DNA of 64,000 nt from positions 186,001 through 250,000 of the forward strand of contig NZ_SUME01000005.1 of the NCBI RefSeq assembly GCF_005048855.1, given 5' to 3'. Made by a program: the position numbers and the translations under genes. Under the pieces are notes generated by a model. That model saw only the letters and a program-made list of their open reading frames with translations. It did not search any database and was not told where the DNA came from. This document shows, one piece after another, positions 32,925 through 42,537 of the stretch (its first letter is position 1; each line of letters starts with the position of its first letter). Source of the stretch: Sphingobacterium olei. GTDB lineage: Bacteria > Bacteroidota > Bacteroidia > Sphingobacteriales > Sphingobacteriaceae.

Positions 32925-34058
32925 TTACTTCATATAAGACGCAATCATCTTATTGACATTTTCGCCTCTAAGATCTTTGGCAATAATGACGCCTTCGGGA
33001 TTGATCAGAAAATTCTGCGGGATAGCGGTAATACCATATTTAACTGCGATATCAGTTTTAAACCCCTTAAGGTCGCTAACTTGTATCCATGGCATACCGT
33101 CCTGCTCTACAGCCTTAAGCCATGCAGCCTTGCTTTCGTCAAGCGATACGCCCACAATTTCAAAATTCTTATCCTTCAACTCATTATAGGTCTTTAGCAA
33201 ATGTGGGTTCTCGGCACGACAGGGCGCACACCAGCTTGCCCAGAAGTCTACCAATACATATTTGCCCTTTAGCGAAGACAGTTTAAAGGTGTTGCCTTCA
33301 ATATCGGGCTGTTCAAAGTCAACCGCTTTTCCTATAGCGATATTCTTTGCCTTATCATACTTCTGCGTTAGTTTCTGACCATTGAAGCTGGCCAATACCC
33401 GCTCACTGAGTAGATCGTAATATTTGCCAAATGTGGCAGGATCTATTACAGCCGTTTTATTGTCAAGGATCAGATCCAGTGTAACGTACGAATCCGGATG
33501 GCTGAAAATAAAAGAGTCTAAAACTGCCTCAATTCGTGCATGTACCGGGCGGGCTTCCGCTTGGATAGCCTTTATAGCGACTGTATCTTTCTCTTTGGCA
33601 TAATAAACCTTTGAGAACCGATCCGAAATATCCTTGAACTGTGCCAACAGATCCGCAGTGCGTAGATTATATGCATTGAAATCGGACTGTGCCTGCGTAC
33701 CGGTGATACGTGCCTTCGTCAGACTATCGGTAGCCACCACCTTATACTTTCCTTTTTCAAGGTAAAATTGCTGATAGTCTGGCATAGTTCTTTTTTGCGT
33801 ACTGTCTCGCTCTAGCGGTACTAATGAGAGGTGGGCTTTATTACCAAAAGCCGTGGTACCTTTAAACATAAACTTGCCATTTTTCAGCAATGAACTATCC
33901 CTTGCACTTTTCCCTTGGCTGTCTACATAAGTAAGAATTACTTTGCCCGCTTTCTTCACCCCGGAAAGTCGACCTTTTATCTCAAACTTGTCTTGCGCCA
34001 TGCTGCTGGCGGCTATGAGCATCAATAATGCTGTAACGATATTTTTAATAGTGATCAT
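32925..34058 (-). CDS. TlpA-like thioredoxin-fold protein with DUF4369-type N-terminus (copy 2)
   Basis: A 377-residue exported protein. A signal peptide (to about SMAQ) is followed by a DUF4369-like beta domain (FEIKGRLSGVKKAGKVILTYVD), a helical linker, and a C-terminal thioredoxin fold with VDFWASWCAPCRAENPHL carrying the redox CxxC. Such proteins reduce or transfer disulfides in the periplasm. It lies 6 bases after a paralogue of similar length and layout, pointing to tandem duplication. It is the last gene of the sigma/FecR/SusCD operon. What a thiol-redox pair does in an uptake operon is not evident; maturation of a Cys-containing surface protein is one option. Confidence 0.88.
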   Translation of the reverse strand: MITIKNIVTALLMLIAASSMAQDKFEIKGRLSGVKKAGKVILTYVDSQGKSARDSSLLKNGKFMFKGTTAFGNKAHLSLVPLERDSTQKRTMPDYQQFYLEKGKYKVVATDSLTKARITGTQAQSDFNAYNLRTADLLAQFKDISDRFSKVYYAKEKDTVAIKAIQAEARPVHARIEAVLDSFIFSHPDSYVTLDLILDNKTAVIDPATFGKYYDLLSERVLASFNGQKLTQKYDKAKNIAIGKAVDFEQPDIEGNTFKLSSLKGKYVLVDFWASWCAPCRAENPHLLKTYNELKDKNFEIVGVSLDESKAAWLKAVEQDGMPWIQVSDLKGFKTDIAVKYGITAIPQNFLINPEGVIIAKDLRGENVNKMIASYMK

Positions 34059-34064
34059 TCTCTT

Positions 34065-35210
34065 TTATTTAATAAGTTCTTTCAATTTTTGCGATAGTGC
34101 CTCTCCTCTAAGGTTCTTAGCTATGATCATCCCGTTAGGATCGATTAATAGGTTTTGAGGTACCGAGTTGATGCCGTACATCACAGCGACTTCGTTTTTC
34201 CATCCCTTCAGATCGCTCACGTGAATCCATGGCAGGCCGTCGTTTTCGATTGCTCCTTGCCATGCCGCTTCACTGCCCGGATAGTCCAGCGATACGCCTA
34301 CAATTTCGAAGTTCTTACCTTCTAGCTCATTATATGCCTTCACGAGGAATGGATTTTCAGCCCGGCAGGGGGCACACCAACTGGCCCAAAAGTCAACCAA
34401 TACATACTTACCGCGTAACGAAGAAAGTGTAAAAGGTTTACTATTTACGTCATTTTGAGTAAAATCGGTTGCTTTCATGCCTGTCTGGCGTCGCTTGCCG
34501 ACTTCTATTTTCTCCACGGTCCGTAAGCCTAATGGCGAAGACTTCAGCTCATCCGAAAACCGATGGAATAAGGGTTCCACGACCGCTGGGTCAAACTTGC
34601 TATCCAGTACAGACAGGTAGAATGTATGTAGCCCCATAAAGGAATCTAAATGATTTTCTGCAAAGGTCCAGTTGATCTCTTTGTTTTTTGCGACTAGCTT
34701 TTGGATGCTATCTCCCGCCATCTTACGTTCTTCCAGCGACTTAATATATTCGCCCTGTGCATCTTTGGCTCCATATTCATCTTGTAATTTAACGATTTGT
34801 GCGGTTACCGGTTTCATCAACGCTTCGCGCTGCCGATTCTGGGTGTCGCTGATCGAACCCCTTACTTCTGCGGTACGAATGGAGTCCGTCCCTACGATGG
34901 AAATCTTAGAATTTTCTATAAAAAAATCTTTTGAATCGCGCTGACGACTAGCTGCTAAAGTATTTTGCCGCTTTAAGGTCAAAATGGCATTTTGAGGCTC
35001 TTCGACTGAACCGCTGAACTGGAACTTACCCTTGTTAACCAAGACGGAATCTACTTCTGTCCATGCTCCGTTTTTCAATAAAACAAGGTACACCTTAGCC
35101 GCCTCTTTTAGCGCAGGTAGCTTTCCCTTGATCGTATAACTTCCTTGTGCTGCCGCCATAAAGGGCAGGAGCAGCAAGGCTACAATTAGTTTAATATTCA
35201 TGACTTTCAA
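34065..35210 (-). CDS. TlpA-like thioredoxin-fold protein with DUF4369-type N-terminus (copy 1)
   Basis: A 381-residue exported protein with a signal peptide (MNIKLIVALLLLPFMAAAQ region), a DUF4369-like domain (YTIKGKLPALKEAAKVYLVLL), a helical middle and a thioredoxin domain with VDFWASWCAPCRAENPFL. YVLVDFWASWCAPCRAENP is identical to the downstream copy while the N-terminal domains differ, so the redox domain is the conserved part. It is 9 bases after the DUF1735 lipoprotein gene. Both cysteines of the CxxC are present. Confidence 0.88.
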   Translation of the reverse strand: MKVMNIKLIVALLLLPFMAAAQGSYTIKGKLPALKEAAKVYLVLLKNGAWTEVDSVLVNKGKFQFSGSVEEPQNAILTLKRQNTLAASRQRDSKDFFIENSKISIVGTDSIRTAEVRGSISDTQNRQREALMKPVTAQIVKLQDEYGAKDAQGEYIKSLEERKMAGDSIQKLVAKNKEINWTFAENHLDSFMGLHTFYLSVLDSKFDPAVVEPLFHRFSDELKSSPLGLRTVEKIEVGKRRQTGMKATDFTQNDVNSKPFTLSSLRGKYVLVDFWASWCAPCRAENPFLVKAYNELEGKNFEIVGVSLDYPGSEAAWQGAIENDGLPWIHVSDLKGWKNEVAVMYGINSVPQNLLIDPNGMIIAKNLRGEALSQKLKELIK

Positions 35211-35219
35211 ATTAATAGT

Positions 35220-36197
35220 TTAATTTCTTAACATAATTCCACTCACTAGCACAACGCTAAAAGTCAGCGTACCTGATACGTAAGGGGCTGCTTCCAAAAC
35301 GGTGACCCGTACATACCTTGCTGTGGTCTGGGAAGGCAAATTCATCGTGTGCTTCCTAGCCGTGTTTCTAATGTCTACACTATAGGTACCCTGGTCTATC
35401 CATGTGCTGTTGTCCATACTTGTTTCTAGCTTTACCGAAGTGGGGTCTCCTCCTAACGTAGCGTAATTTATATTGACACTCGTCGGGTAAAATATATCAA
35501 CTCCCGAAAAGCTCACTTCCCGCGCATAATCTATATGGAGGAACTGCGGAAAGACTTCCGATGTTGCACTCGCCCAATAGGTAGTACCGGTATTTGGATC
35601 AACTGCTCTGCTTGCCGTATTTGCTCCGGCCGTGGAACTGGCAGTGGCTGTCACCGTAAATCCGGCATGGTCTACATATAGGGCATCTCCTGTATTGAAG
35701 ACATAATACACGACCTTCCGCGTACCGGGATCCTGTATGATTCCGTCCACAGCTGTTATCGCTAAAGGAAGTACATAGGTGCTATTAGGTCTCAACAGAT
35801 TTTGGAAGCTAAGGTTTAATACGGCGGATTCGGATACGTTGCTACCCGCATTGATCGCTACCGTCGATTTGTAAAACAGATAATTCAACGATGGAAGTAA
35901 CAGTGCTGCACTACCGTACTTTTCCCGATAGGCAGCAATTTTAGTGGTATCCGGCGCGAAAGTAACGTAATGCGGATCTGAAGATGTGCCCCCTAGTAAG
36001 GCCGCTTTCATTTCCATACTAAGCAAAGACACTTCTTTGATATCGAGGTTTTGCTGTACGACATCCGAAGATGTAGGCAGATCAAAAGTTACACGCCCTT
36101 CTGTAAGCACCTCGCGTCTGGACTCTTCTTTTTTACAAGCTGCAAGCAATAGTACAAAAAAACCTATTGCCAGTATATTATATGTGAATTTCTTCAT
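35220..36197 (-). CDS. DUF1735 / discoidin-domain surface lipoprotein
   Basis: A 325-residue lipoprotein (lipobox LLLAAC, Cys about 20). Residues about 35-170 match the DUF1735 (BT_3987-like) pattern: YVTFAPDTTKIAAYREKYG, LNLSFQNLLRPNSTYVLPLAI and VVYYVFNT. Residues about 180-310 form an F5/8 type C (discoidin) domain, with NTASRAVDPNTGTTYWAS, FPQFLHIDYA and a final RYVRVTVLEA. It follows the SusD gene by two bases. Such proteins bind glycan at the surface; the actual ligand is unknown. Confidence 0.88.
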   Translation of the reverse strand: MKKFTYNILAIGFFVLLLAACKKEESRREVLTEGRVTFDLPTSSDVVQQNLDIKEVSLLSMEMKAALLGGTSSDPHYVTFAPDTTKIAAYREKYGSAALLLPSLNYLFYKSTVAINAGSNVSESAVLNLSFQNLLRPNSTYVLPLAITAVDGIIQDPGTRKVVYYVFNTGDALYVDHAGFTVTATASSTAGANTASRAVDPNTGTTYWASATSEVFPQFLHIDYAREVSFSGVDIFYPTSVNINYATLGGDPTSVKLETSMDNSTWIDQGTYSVDIRNTARKHTMNLPSQTTARYVRVTVLEAAPYVSGTLTFSVVLVSGIMLRN

Positions 36198-36199
36198 TT

Positions 36200-37564
36200 T
36201 TAAGGATTTTGTACGATGTCAGGATTATAAACAGTCACTTGTATAGGTATCTGCAATGTATATTTGCTGCTTTTTGGTTCCAATGTAGCAATCACCTCAT
36301 TCTGCGCATTTGTACGCGTTACGGTAGGCATTCTGTCTTCCATATCCAGACGTCGCATATCAAACCAACGTAAGCCGTGAAAAGGAAATTCACGTCGTCT
36401 CTCATTAAGTACCTCATCCAAAATCACCTCCTGATCTGTTGATTCAAATGCCCTGCTGTTTCCGGTATACCGATTGGTACGGACGATGTTTAAATGCGAA
36501 AGGGCTTCTGTCAGGTCGTTTGCTCTAACCGCGCCTTCGGCTGCAATTAAATGCATCTCCTGGACTGTCGTGCCCGAATTGGTTAATTGGAATACCGGTG
36601 TAATGGCAGCTGCATAAAACATAGTGGCTCCTCTGGCAGGACTGGCAAAATTATAATACAATACCGTTCGTCTCGCATCGTTGCTCGCGAAGATGTCTTT
36701 TAGATCCTGCGATAACGTCAGGCCTAAAGCGATAGATGATCTTCCATAAATAACATCGGGATGTGACACGACATTAGTGGTTGTCGGGAAGGTGGCAGGG
36801 TTGGTGAAATCAATAATTTTTGCCCGTGTATTGTCCAGTGCCAGCTCAGCATAACGGCGTGCCTCATCGTATTCCCTTCTGTATAAATAAACTCTCGCCA
36901 GTACACTATAGGCAGCAGCTTTAGAACCGCGGAACCGTGCATTACTGTTATCCGTTGGTAGATCAGGAATGGCCTTAGTAATATCATCAATGATGTATTG
37001 GTAAATTTCGGCAACACTTGACCTAGACGGTATAGTTTGGCTCACATCATCAGATGTAATGTATGGTACAGCAGGATCGGATGATGCTGTTGCCGGGTTG
37101 AAAGGTTTACCATACTCATTCACCAAATAAAAATAGGAGTGCGCACGCCCCAATAAAGCTTCTGCTCTTAAATTTCTTTTCTGTGTTGGAGTTCCACCTT
37201 CTGCACCGTCAATACCCAACAATACGGTATTAAAAAGATTAATACGTTGATAGTGTTCACCCCATAGGTATGTATTCTCATTTAAATTCGTTGTAAACTG
37301 CGGAGCCCACGTGTAGATCAATTCTGCGAGTGAACTCGGAGGATTACCAATATTAGGGAGGTCGATGTTATCCGTCATATAATTCAGGATATTATCTGCA
37401 GGTGTTTCTGCAGTCAGTGTTACGCTGTTTAACCACTGGTCGAAATCATCGGTTGTTTTGAGTAATTGTCTACCCTTGGGTTCAATATCCAGGTATTTGT
37501 CGCAGCTGCTAAGAACCAGGCAACAGAGTAATAGTACGGTAGCTATATATTTAAATTTCTTCAT
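36200..37564 (-). CDS. SusD/RagB-family nutrient-binding lipoprotein
   Basis: About 454 residues from the ATG at 37564 (MKKFKYIATVLLLCCLVLSSC); the frame is open to 37630, but those codons overlap the susC gene. The lipobox ends LSSC, followed by DKYLDIEPKGRQLLKTTDDFDQWLNS. TPR-like helices are visible (RAEALLGRAHSYFYLVNEYG, AAAYSVLARVYLYRREYDEARRYAELAL), and the C-terminus has the family's ERRREFPFHGLRWFDMRRL. It would form the lid of the SusC transporter encoded just upstream. The ligand is unknown. Confidence 0.93.
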   Translation of the reverse strand: MKKFKYIATVLLLCCLVLSSCDKYLDIEPKGRQLLKTTDDFDQWLNSVTLTAETPADNILNYMTDNIDLPNIGNPPSSLAELIYTWAPQFTTNLNENTYLWGEHYQRINLFNTVLLGIDGAEGGTPTQKRNLRAEALLGRAHSYFYLVNEYGKPFNPATASSDPAVPYITSDDVSQTIPSRSSVAEIYQYIIDDITKAIPDLPTDNSNARFRGSKAAAYSVLARVYLYRREYDEARRYAELALDNTRAKIIDFTNPATFPTTTNVVSHPDVIYGRSSIALGLTLSQDLKDIFASNDARRTVLYYNFASPARGATMFYAAAITPVFQLTNSGTTVQEMHLIAAEGAVRANDLTEALSHLNIVRTNRYTGNSRAFESTDQEVILDEVLNERRREFPFHGLRWFDMRRLDMEDRMPTVTRTNAQNEVIATLEPKSSKYTLQIPIQVTVYNPDIVQNP

Positions 37565-37574
37565 TAGGACAATT

Positions 37575-40500
37575 TTAAAAATTAGTGAACAAACCAAGTG
37601 TATAAGTAGGCGTGACATAAGACTTCGCATAACTTCTTGTCGCCATACTAAAATTATAACTGTTGAAGCCTACTGTATAGAGGTTGGAAGCCTGTGCTTT
37701 GATCTCAAAGTTTCTAAAGCCTGCCTTTTTGATAAAATTAAGGTCGTTTAGGCGATAGGAAACCGTAATGTCACCAATGGTCAGATAGTCACCGTTTACG
37801 ACATAATTGCTGTTATAGCGATACGCCCAGCTTGGATTTGTAGCCATTAAATCCAGTAGGTTCGGGATGTCTGTTTTCAGCTCGTCGCCAGGAACCCTCC
37901 AGTAATTCCCCGCGCCCTCCAAAGGACGGTTATCGGATGGGGTGGGTCTTGGAACTCTTACTTTAAATCCACCGTAATAGTTAATCATCGCGAAAAAATA
38001 GAAGTTGCCTACATCGATTCGGTTGCTCAATCCAGCATTGATACTTGGAAGTGTTGTTCCGGAATACTGTACAAGACCGGAATCTTCACTCGACATGGCA
38101 GTGGTTAGCGGTTGACCTGTAGAGCTGGTATTCACCACATACTCTGTACCGTTGTGATCAACGATGATCGGGTGGCCCTCATTATTTAATCCTGTCATAT
38201 TGTAGGAGAACATAGCGCCAACCGGATAGCCGTCAACATACCCGATTACATTGAGAGCCTGCGGATTGTATCCGCCCGCCCTGAAGACATCTAGCACTTT
38301 ACTGTCGTTTTTGGCAACTACGATACCGGTATTCCAGTTAAAATTACTTTTGGAAATCCAATCGGCCTTCACACTTAGTTCCAGACCGTTGTTTCGGATG
38401 GTGGCAAAATTAACGAGGGCTAAACCTGCACCTAACGCTGGTGAACCTGCTCCCAGTGTTGGATCAACCCGCGAGGACCCCATGACATCACTCGTTTTCT
38501 TGGTGTAATATTCAAAGCTACCGCTAACGTTCTTAAAAACATTAAAATCAAGTCCCAGATTAAAATTCTCAGTCGTCTCCCAGCGAAGACTACTATTGGC
38601 ATTAGAAAATAACACCAACGAGGTAAGCGTAGGTGTATTTGAAAGGTTGTTCTGCGATGTAGCAATTACCTGAGGTAACGATAATTTGGCCACATTTCCG
38701 TTAAAGCCAAACGCTCCGCGCAATTTTAATTGGTTCAACCAATTGATATCATCCATAAAATTCTCTTTATGGATGTTCCATCCAGCACCTAATGACCATA
38801 GCGGTTTGTATTTATATTTCGGATCTGTACCAAAGAGGTTAGACTGATCTATACGAATACTTCCGGATAAGGAGTAGGTGTTTTTATACGAATAGACAAG
38901 ATTTGAAAAGGCCGATAAATACCGGTCTTCGTTGTACATCTGATCAAAGAAGCTGTTTAGTGAACCAAGTGTATTGGAGGTAACCAACGTACCCCTTACT
39001 GCAGAGGAGCCCGTAAATATCGATGCATAATCTACCGGCTGTTGAAGTAAGCTCTGATCATTATACCCGAAATACGACGCTAAATTCCCTTTGTCCAGAA
39101 CGCTGCGTACTTCAAAACCTGCTATCCCGTTGAAAGAATGATCGCCAATCTGCTTGTCGTAGTTAAGCTGTGCACGTGCGGTATACCCTGTTGAACTACT
39201 GTTTTGCTGGCGCAGGAACGCGCCGTTCGGAAGGTTCCTTTTAAATGTTCCCGCTGTCACGGTATAATTATTTACCCAGGCATTTACTTCTGCAGATCCC
39301 TCATTCGCGAGATGTCTATACTCTGAACGGGAAGTTTCGTATACGCCACCAAATAAAAGGTTGAAGCCCTTTCCAAGGTCGTAATTGAAATTGGCAATCG
39401 TCTTGTAATTCATTATCTGCGTCTTATCACTTACAGAATTTGCCTCAGCCAAGGGATAATAGTTTTGATCTAATAAGCCCTGTGACATAATATAATTGTT
39501 ATATACCGGTGCAAAGCTTTCCGAGATGATGGCGGCAGGATTGCCATTTTCGTCTACATAACGCTCATAGCCAGCATAATCATCAGGACCGGGTATAGGA
39601 GCCGCCTTGAATTTCTGATTTTGGTATTCTGTGGTAAGCTCTAGGCTCAATTTATTGGAGAGTTTAAGCGTAGTGCGGCCTGTTAGTAAAAGTCTGTCAT
39701 CGCCATTGTTAATTTCATTATTGCGATTGCCGGTGTAGTTGGCCGTAATGTAGTATAATGCGTTAGGAGAACCTCCCGATACGTTGAATGTATGCGTTTG
39801 TGTGAGTGCTGTTCTTAAGAACAAACGATTGTAGTCACTTAGGTTATCATAGGCGGCTAGCTCCGCAAATGAATTTTCCGCTTGCTCTGGCGAAATAATA
39901 CCTGCAGCAAGTTGTGCCTGTATAAAGAATGGAATAGAACGTCTGATATTACCTACACCCGGGTTAAATAAAGTTGCCCATGTGGAGGGAGCAATATTGA
40001 GATTCTGTCTTTCTCGTACATAATTTGCATTAACCTCCGATGCATTCGGGTCCCAGCGGTAGCGGCTGTAGTTTTCCTCTGGTCGCAAACCCCATGTCGT
40101 TCTAAAATTAAATCTTGGTGCGCCCACATCGGCTTGTTTTCTTTGAATAACCATGACGCCATTCGATGCCCGCACACCATATACGGTTGCCGCTGCGGCA
40201 TCTTTTAATATCGTTACCGAAGCAATTTCATTGGGATCAATCATATCCAACGTGAGCTCAGTGGGGTAGCCATCAACTACAATAAGGGGGCTCTGGTTAG
40301 CCGACATAGTAGAAATACCCCGGATATTGAATAACGGACGGCTCGACTGCCCCTGCCCAGGGACTGTACTGTTGAAGGTTACATCGTTATTGATCATCAG
40401 TCCGGGCATACGATTCACCAGTCCGTCCAGAAAGTTGCTGCTTATTCTGGATTCAAACTCTTTGGTGGTAATCTGTGCAATAGCTCCCGTACTATGCTCA

Positions 40501-41159
40501 GGCTTTATTTTCTGATATCCTGTATTAACCGATACCATCACCTCTTCTAGATCGTCGACATTTATTTGCATCGTTATCACACCCAACGATTGGACAGCTT
40601 TCACCTCTTGTTTAGCATATCCTGTAAAAGTGATCACCAGTATAGCCCTCTCATCCACGTTCTGGATAACAAAGTCCCCTGTACTACTGGTCAATACCCT
40701 ACGTTGCGTACCTTTGATCGTCACCGTCGCACCTAATAGCGGTGCTCCTTTGGAGTCTACTACACGACCCGAGACGGTAATGTCCTGAGAAACTGGAACT
40801 GCCGTCATGCGTACATCCTCGCGCAGTGCTACCTTCTTTCTGCTCACCACGACAAATTTATCTTCAACAACGTAATCAAGCTGCTGACCTTTAAAAATCG
40901 TCTTTAGCACATCATGGAGTTGCACGTTGTGCACTTCTATAGAAATGGGCTTAGTCGTTTTGAGCACGTCGGTAGAGACGATGAAATCGACACCGGCCTG
41001 TGCTTTGATTTTCTCAAAAATACGCGACAACGGTGCGTTTTTCTCGGATAAAGAAATATGCTGGGCCATGCTGGCGGCACTGACCTGCATCAATGATATT
41101 ATAAATATTATGGTGGTGAGTCGCATAATTAGCAATAATTTCCTATAAAATTTATACAT
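37575..41159 (-). CDS. SusC/RagA TonB-linked outer-membrane transporter with STN domain
   Basis: A 1194-residue TonB-dependent transporter. An exported N-terminus (alternative ATG at 41126) is followed by an STN domain (ISLSEKNAPLSRIFEKIKAQAGVDFIVS, about 35-105), a carboxypeptidase-regulatory-like domain (VSGRVVDSKGAPLLGATVTIKGT), a plug (NFLDGLVNRMPGLMIN, LIVVDGYPTELTLDMIDPNEIASVTILKDAAAATVYGVRASNGVMVI) and a 22-strand barrel ending LGLFTNF. The STN domain marks transporters that signal to a FecR-type anti-sigma factor, and both fecR and an ECF sigma gene lie directly upstream. The plug's usual GARG is GVRAS here. The substrate cannot be read. Confidence 0.94.
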   Translation of the reverse strand: MYKFYRKLLLIMRLTTIIFIISLMQVSAASMAQHISLSEKNAPLSRIFEKIKAQAGVDFIVSTDVLKTTKPISIEVHNVQLHDVLKTIFKGQQLDYVVEDKFVVVSRKKVALREDVRMTAVPVSQDITVSGRVVDSKGAPLLGATVTIKGTQRRVLTSSTGDFVIQNVDERAILVITFTGYAKQEVKAVQSLGVITMQINVDDLEEVMVSVNTGYQKIKPEHSTGAIAQITTKEFESRISSNFLDGLVNRMPGLMINNDVTFNSTVPGQGQSSRPLFNIRGISTMSANQSPLIVVDGYPTELTLDMIDPNEIASVTILKDAAAATVYGVRASNGVMVIQRKQADVGAPRFNFRTTWGLRPEENYSRYRWDPNASEVNANYVRERQNLNIAPSTWATLFNPGVGNIRRSIPFFIQAQLAAGIISPEQAENSFAELAAYDNLSDYNRLFLRTALTQTHTFNVSGGSPNALYYITANYTGNRNNEINNGDDRLLLTGRTTLKLSNKLSLELTTEYQNQKFKAAPIPGPDDYAGYERYVDENGNPAAIISESFAPVYNNYIMSQGLLDQNYYPLAEANSVSDKTQIMNYKTIANFNYDLGKGFNLLFGGVYETSRSEYRHLANEGSAEVNAWVNNYTVTAGTFKRNLPNGAFLRQQNSSSTGYTARAQLNYDKQIGDHSFNGIAGFEVRSVLDKGNLASYFGYNDQSLLQQPVDYASIFTGSSAVRGTLVTSNTLGSLNSFFDQMYNEDRYLSAFSNLVYSYKNTYSLSGSIRIDQSNLFGTDPKYKYKPLWSLGAGWNIHKENFMDDINWLNQLKLRGAFGFNGNVAKLSLPQVIATSQNNLSNTPTLTSLVLFSNANSSLRWETTENFNLGLDFNVFKNVSGSFEYYTKKTSDVMGSSRVDPTLGAGSPALGAGLALVNFATIRNNGLELSVKADWISKSNFNWNTGIVVAKNDSKVLDVFRAGGYNPQALNVIGYVDGYPVGAMFSYNMTGLNNEGHPIIVDHNGTEYVVNTSSTGQPLTTAMSSEDSGLVQYSGTTLPSINAGLSNRIDVGNFYFFAMINYYGGFKVRVPRPTPSDNRPLEGAGNYWRVPGDELKTDIPNLLDLMATNPSWAYRYNSNYVVNGDYLTIGDITVSYRLNDLNFIKKAGFRNFEIKAQASNLYTVGFNSYNFSMATRSYAKSYVTPTYTLGLFTNF

Positions 41160-41183
41160 TTAGTAGTTGGTTTGATAACACAT

Positions 41184-41289
41184 AAAGCCCTTGTTTCGAA
41201 GCTGAGGCTTTTTGTTGTTGTTTGTTGATTCAATTATTTAAATTAGGTTAAACTGACAGCCAATTCCCGCTTGCTAAAGGGAGTTGGCT
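41184..41289. other. Hairpins between fecR and susC
   Basis: Two inverted repeats lie in the 147-base gap: AAAGCC / GGCTTT (41184-41211) and AGCCAATTCCC / GGGAGTTGGCT (41258-41289, one G-T pair). Their T-runs follow on the plus strand (41289-41295), so they are not standard terminators for the minus-strand operon. They may stop antisense transcription, protect the susC message, or allow partial termination between the regulatory genes and the highly expressed transporter. Confidence 0.45.
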
Positions 41290-41306
41290 TTTTTATTATA
41301 TGGTAG

Positions 41307-42461
41307 CTATTTTGTCACTATGATCTTCCTCCCTTCTATTGTAAAATGAACTTCCCCTGTTTTTTCCATCATGTTGAGTATTTGGCTTACATTCCTGCCC
41401 CTGGATATCGAGGCATTCAGTTTTACGTCCGATACATCTCCTAGATAAACAATATCGACGTCATACCATCTCGCTAACTGCTTCATGATATCCGGCACAC
41501 TTTGGTCTTCAAACCTAAAGTCACCTTCTTTCCATGCGATTACTTCGTTGACATTTGCCGTTCTTACGACTATCTCCTGCCCAGTTATTAGCGACTTTTG
41601 TCCCGGCTTTAATACTTTTTTAGCACCGTTAGTATTAGCTGTATGCAATGGTCTGACACGCACGGACCCTTCGATCAGTGTGGTCTGTGCGACAGTTTCG
41701 TCTGAATAGTCGTTAACGTTGAAGTGTGTTCCCAAGACCTCGATCTCCTGTGCCCCTGAAACCACAATAAATGGATGCTGTTTGTCTTTAACAACTTCAA
41801 GATAGGCCTCTCCGGAAATTTCTATGCGCCGGTGCTTAGCGCCTGCAAAAGATGCCGGAAACTTTATGGATGAAGCGGCATTGAGCCAGACTTTAGTTCC
41901 ATCAGACAGAATTACCTGATATTGTCCTCCTCGTGGAGTTGTGATCGTATGTAACGAAGTGCGCTCATAGGCTAGTGCATCCTTTGGGGGAGTGTTACTG
42001 ATTTTCGATCCATCGCCATAACTTAATGCCGAGGCATCGATAACTACGGCATCCTTTTTATCACTGAGCGAGACCACTTCACCATTGGGCAAGGTAAGGG
42101 TAGCGATATTTTTACCTGGAGCTATGTCATGCACATAACTCCTCGCTCGATCTGTTTTATCGGGTAGCGGCTCACCAAGGTTATGATAAATCCCTATACC
42201 TACTGCTGTCACAACAATTGCAGCTGCTGCCGCAATGGACACACGGCGCCACAATCTTCTGGGGGTGTTATTAAAACCTACCCGATCCATCACCTTGGAT
42301 CGCATGCGGGATTCCGCCTCCTCCAGCTGCACCTCGGTTAGCAAGAGACGGTCTTCCGTATTCCAGCTGTCATACCAGGCGTCAAGCTGCCTCAATTCAG
42401 ATTCTGAACAACGTCCCTCGCGATAACGTTGTAAAATTTCTTGTTCGTTCTTTCTATTCAT
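41307..42461 (-). CDS. FecR-family anti-sigma / sigma regulator
   Basis: A 384-residue single-pass membrane protein. A cytoplasmic N-terminus (RKNEQEILQRYREGRCSESELRQLDAWY) precedes a membrane helix (VSIAAAAAIVVTAVGIGIY, about 74-92). The periplasmic FecR domain has GGQYQVILSDGTKVWLNAASSIKFPASF and RRIEISGEAYLEVVKDKQHPFIV, followed by a C-terminal secretin/TonB-like domain (FRFEDQSVPDIMKQLARWYDVDIVY) that would contact the STN domain of SusC. It controls the sigma factor encoded 76 bases upstream. Confidence 0.93.
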   Translation of the reverse strand: MNRKNEQEILQRYREGRCSESELRQLDAWYDSWNTEDRLLLTEVQLEEAESRMRSKVMDRVGFNNTPRRLWRRVSIAAAAAIVVTAVGIGIYHNLGEPLPDKTDRARSYVHDIAPGKNIATLTLPNGEVVSLSDKKDAVVIDASALSYGDGSKISNTPPKDALAYERTSLHTITTPRGGQYQVILSDGTKVWLNAASSIKFPASFAGAKHRRIEISGEAYLEVVKDKQHPFIVVSGAQEIEVLGTHFNVNDYSDETVAQTTLIEGSVRVRPLHTANTNGAKKVLKPGQKSLITGQEIVVRTANVNEVIAWKEGDFRFEDQSVPDIMKQLARWYDVDIVYLGDVSDVKLNASISRGRNVSQILNMMEKTGEVHFTIEGRKIIVTK

Positions 42462-42537
42462 AACATAAAGTCAACACGGACTCAATATTAACATAACAGT
42501 TCAGAGAAGTGAATCGGGGATATGAAATTGAAAAAAA

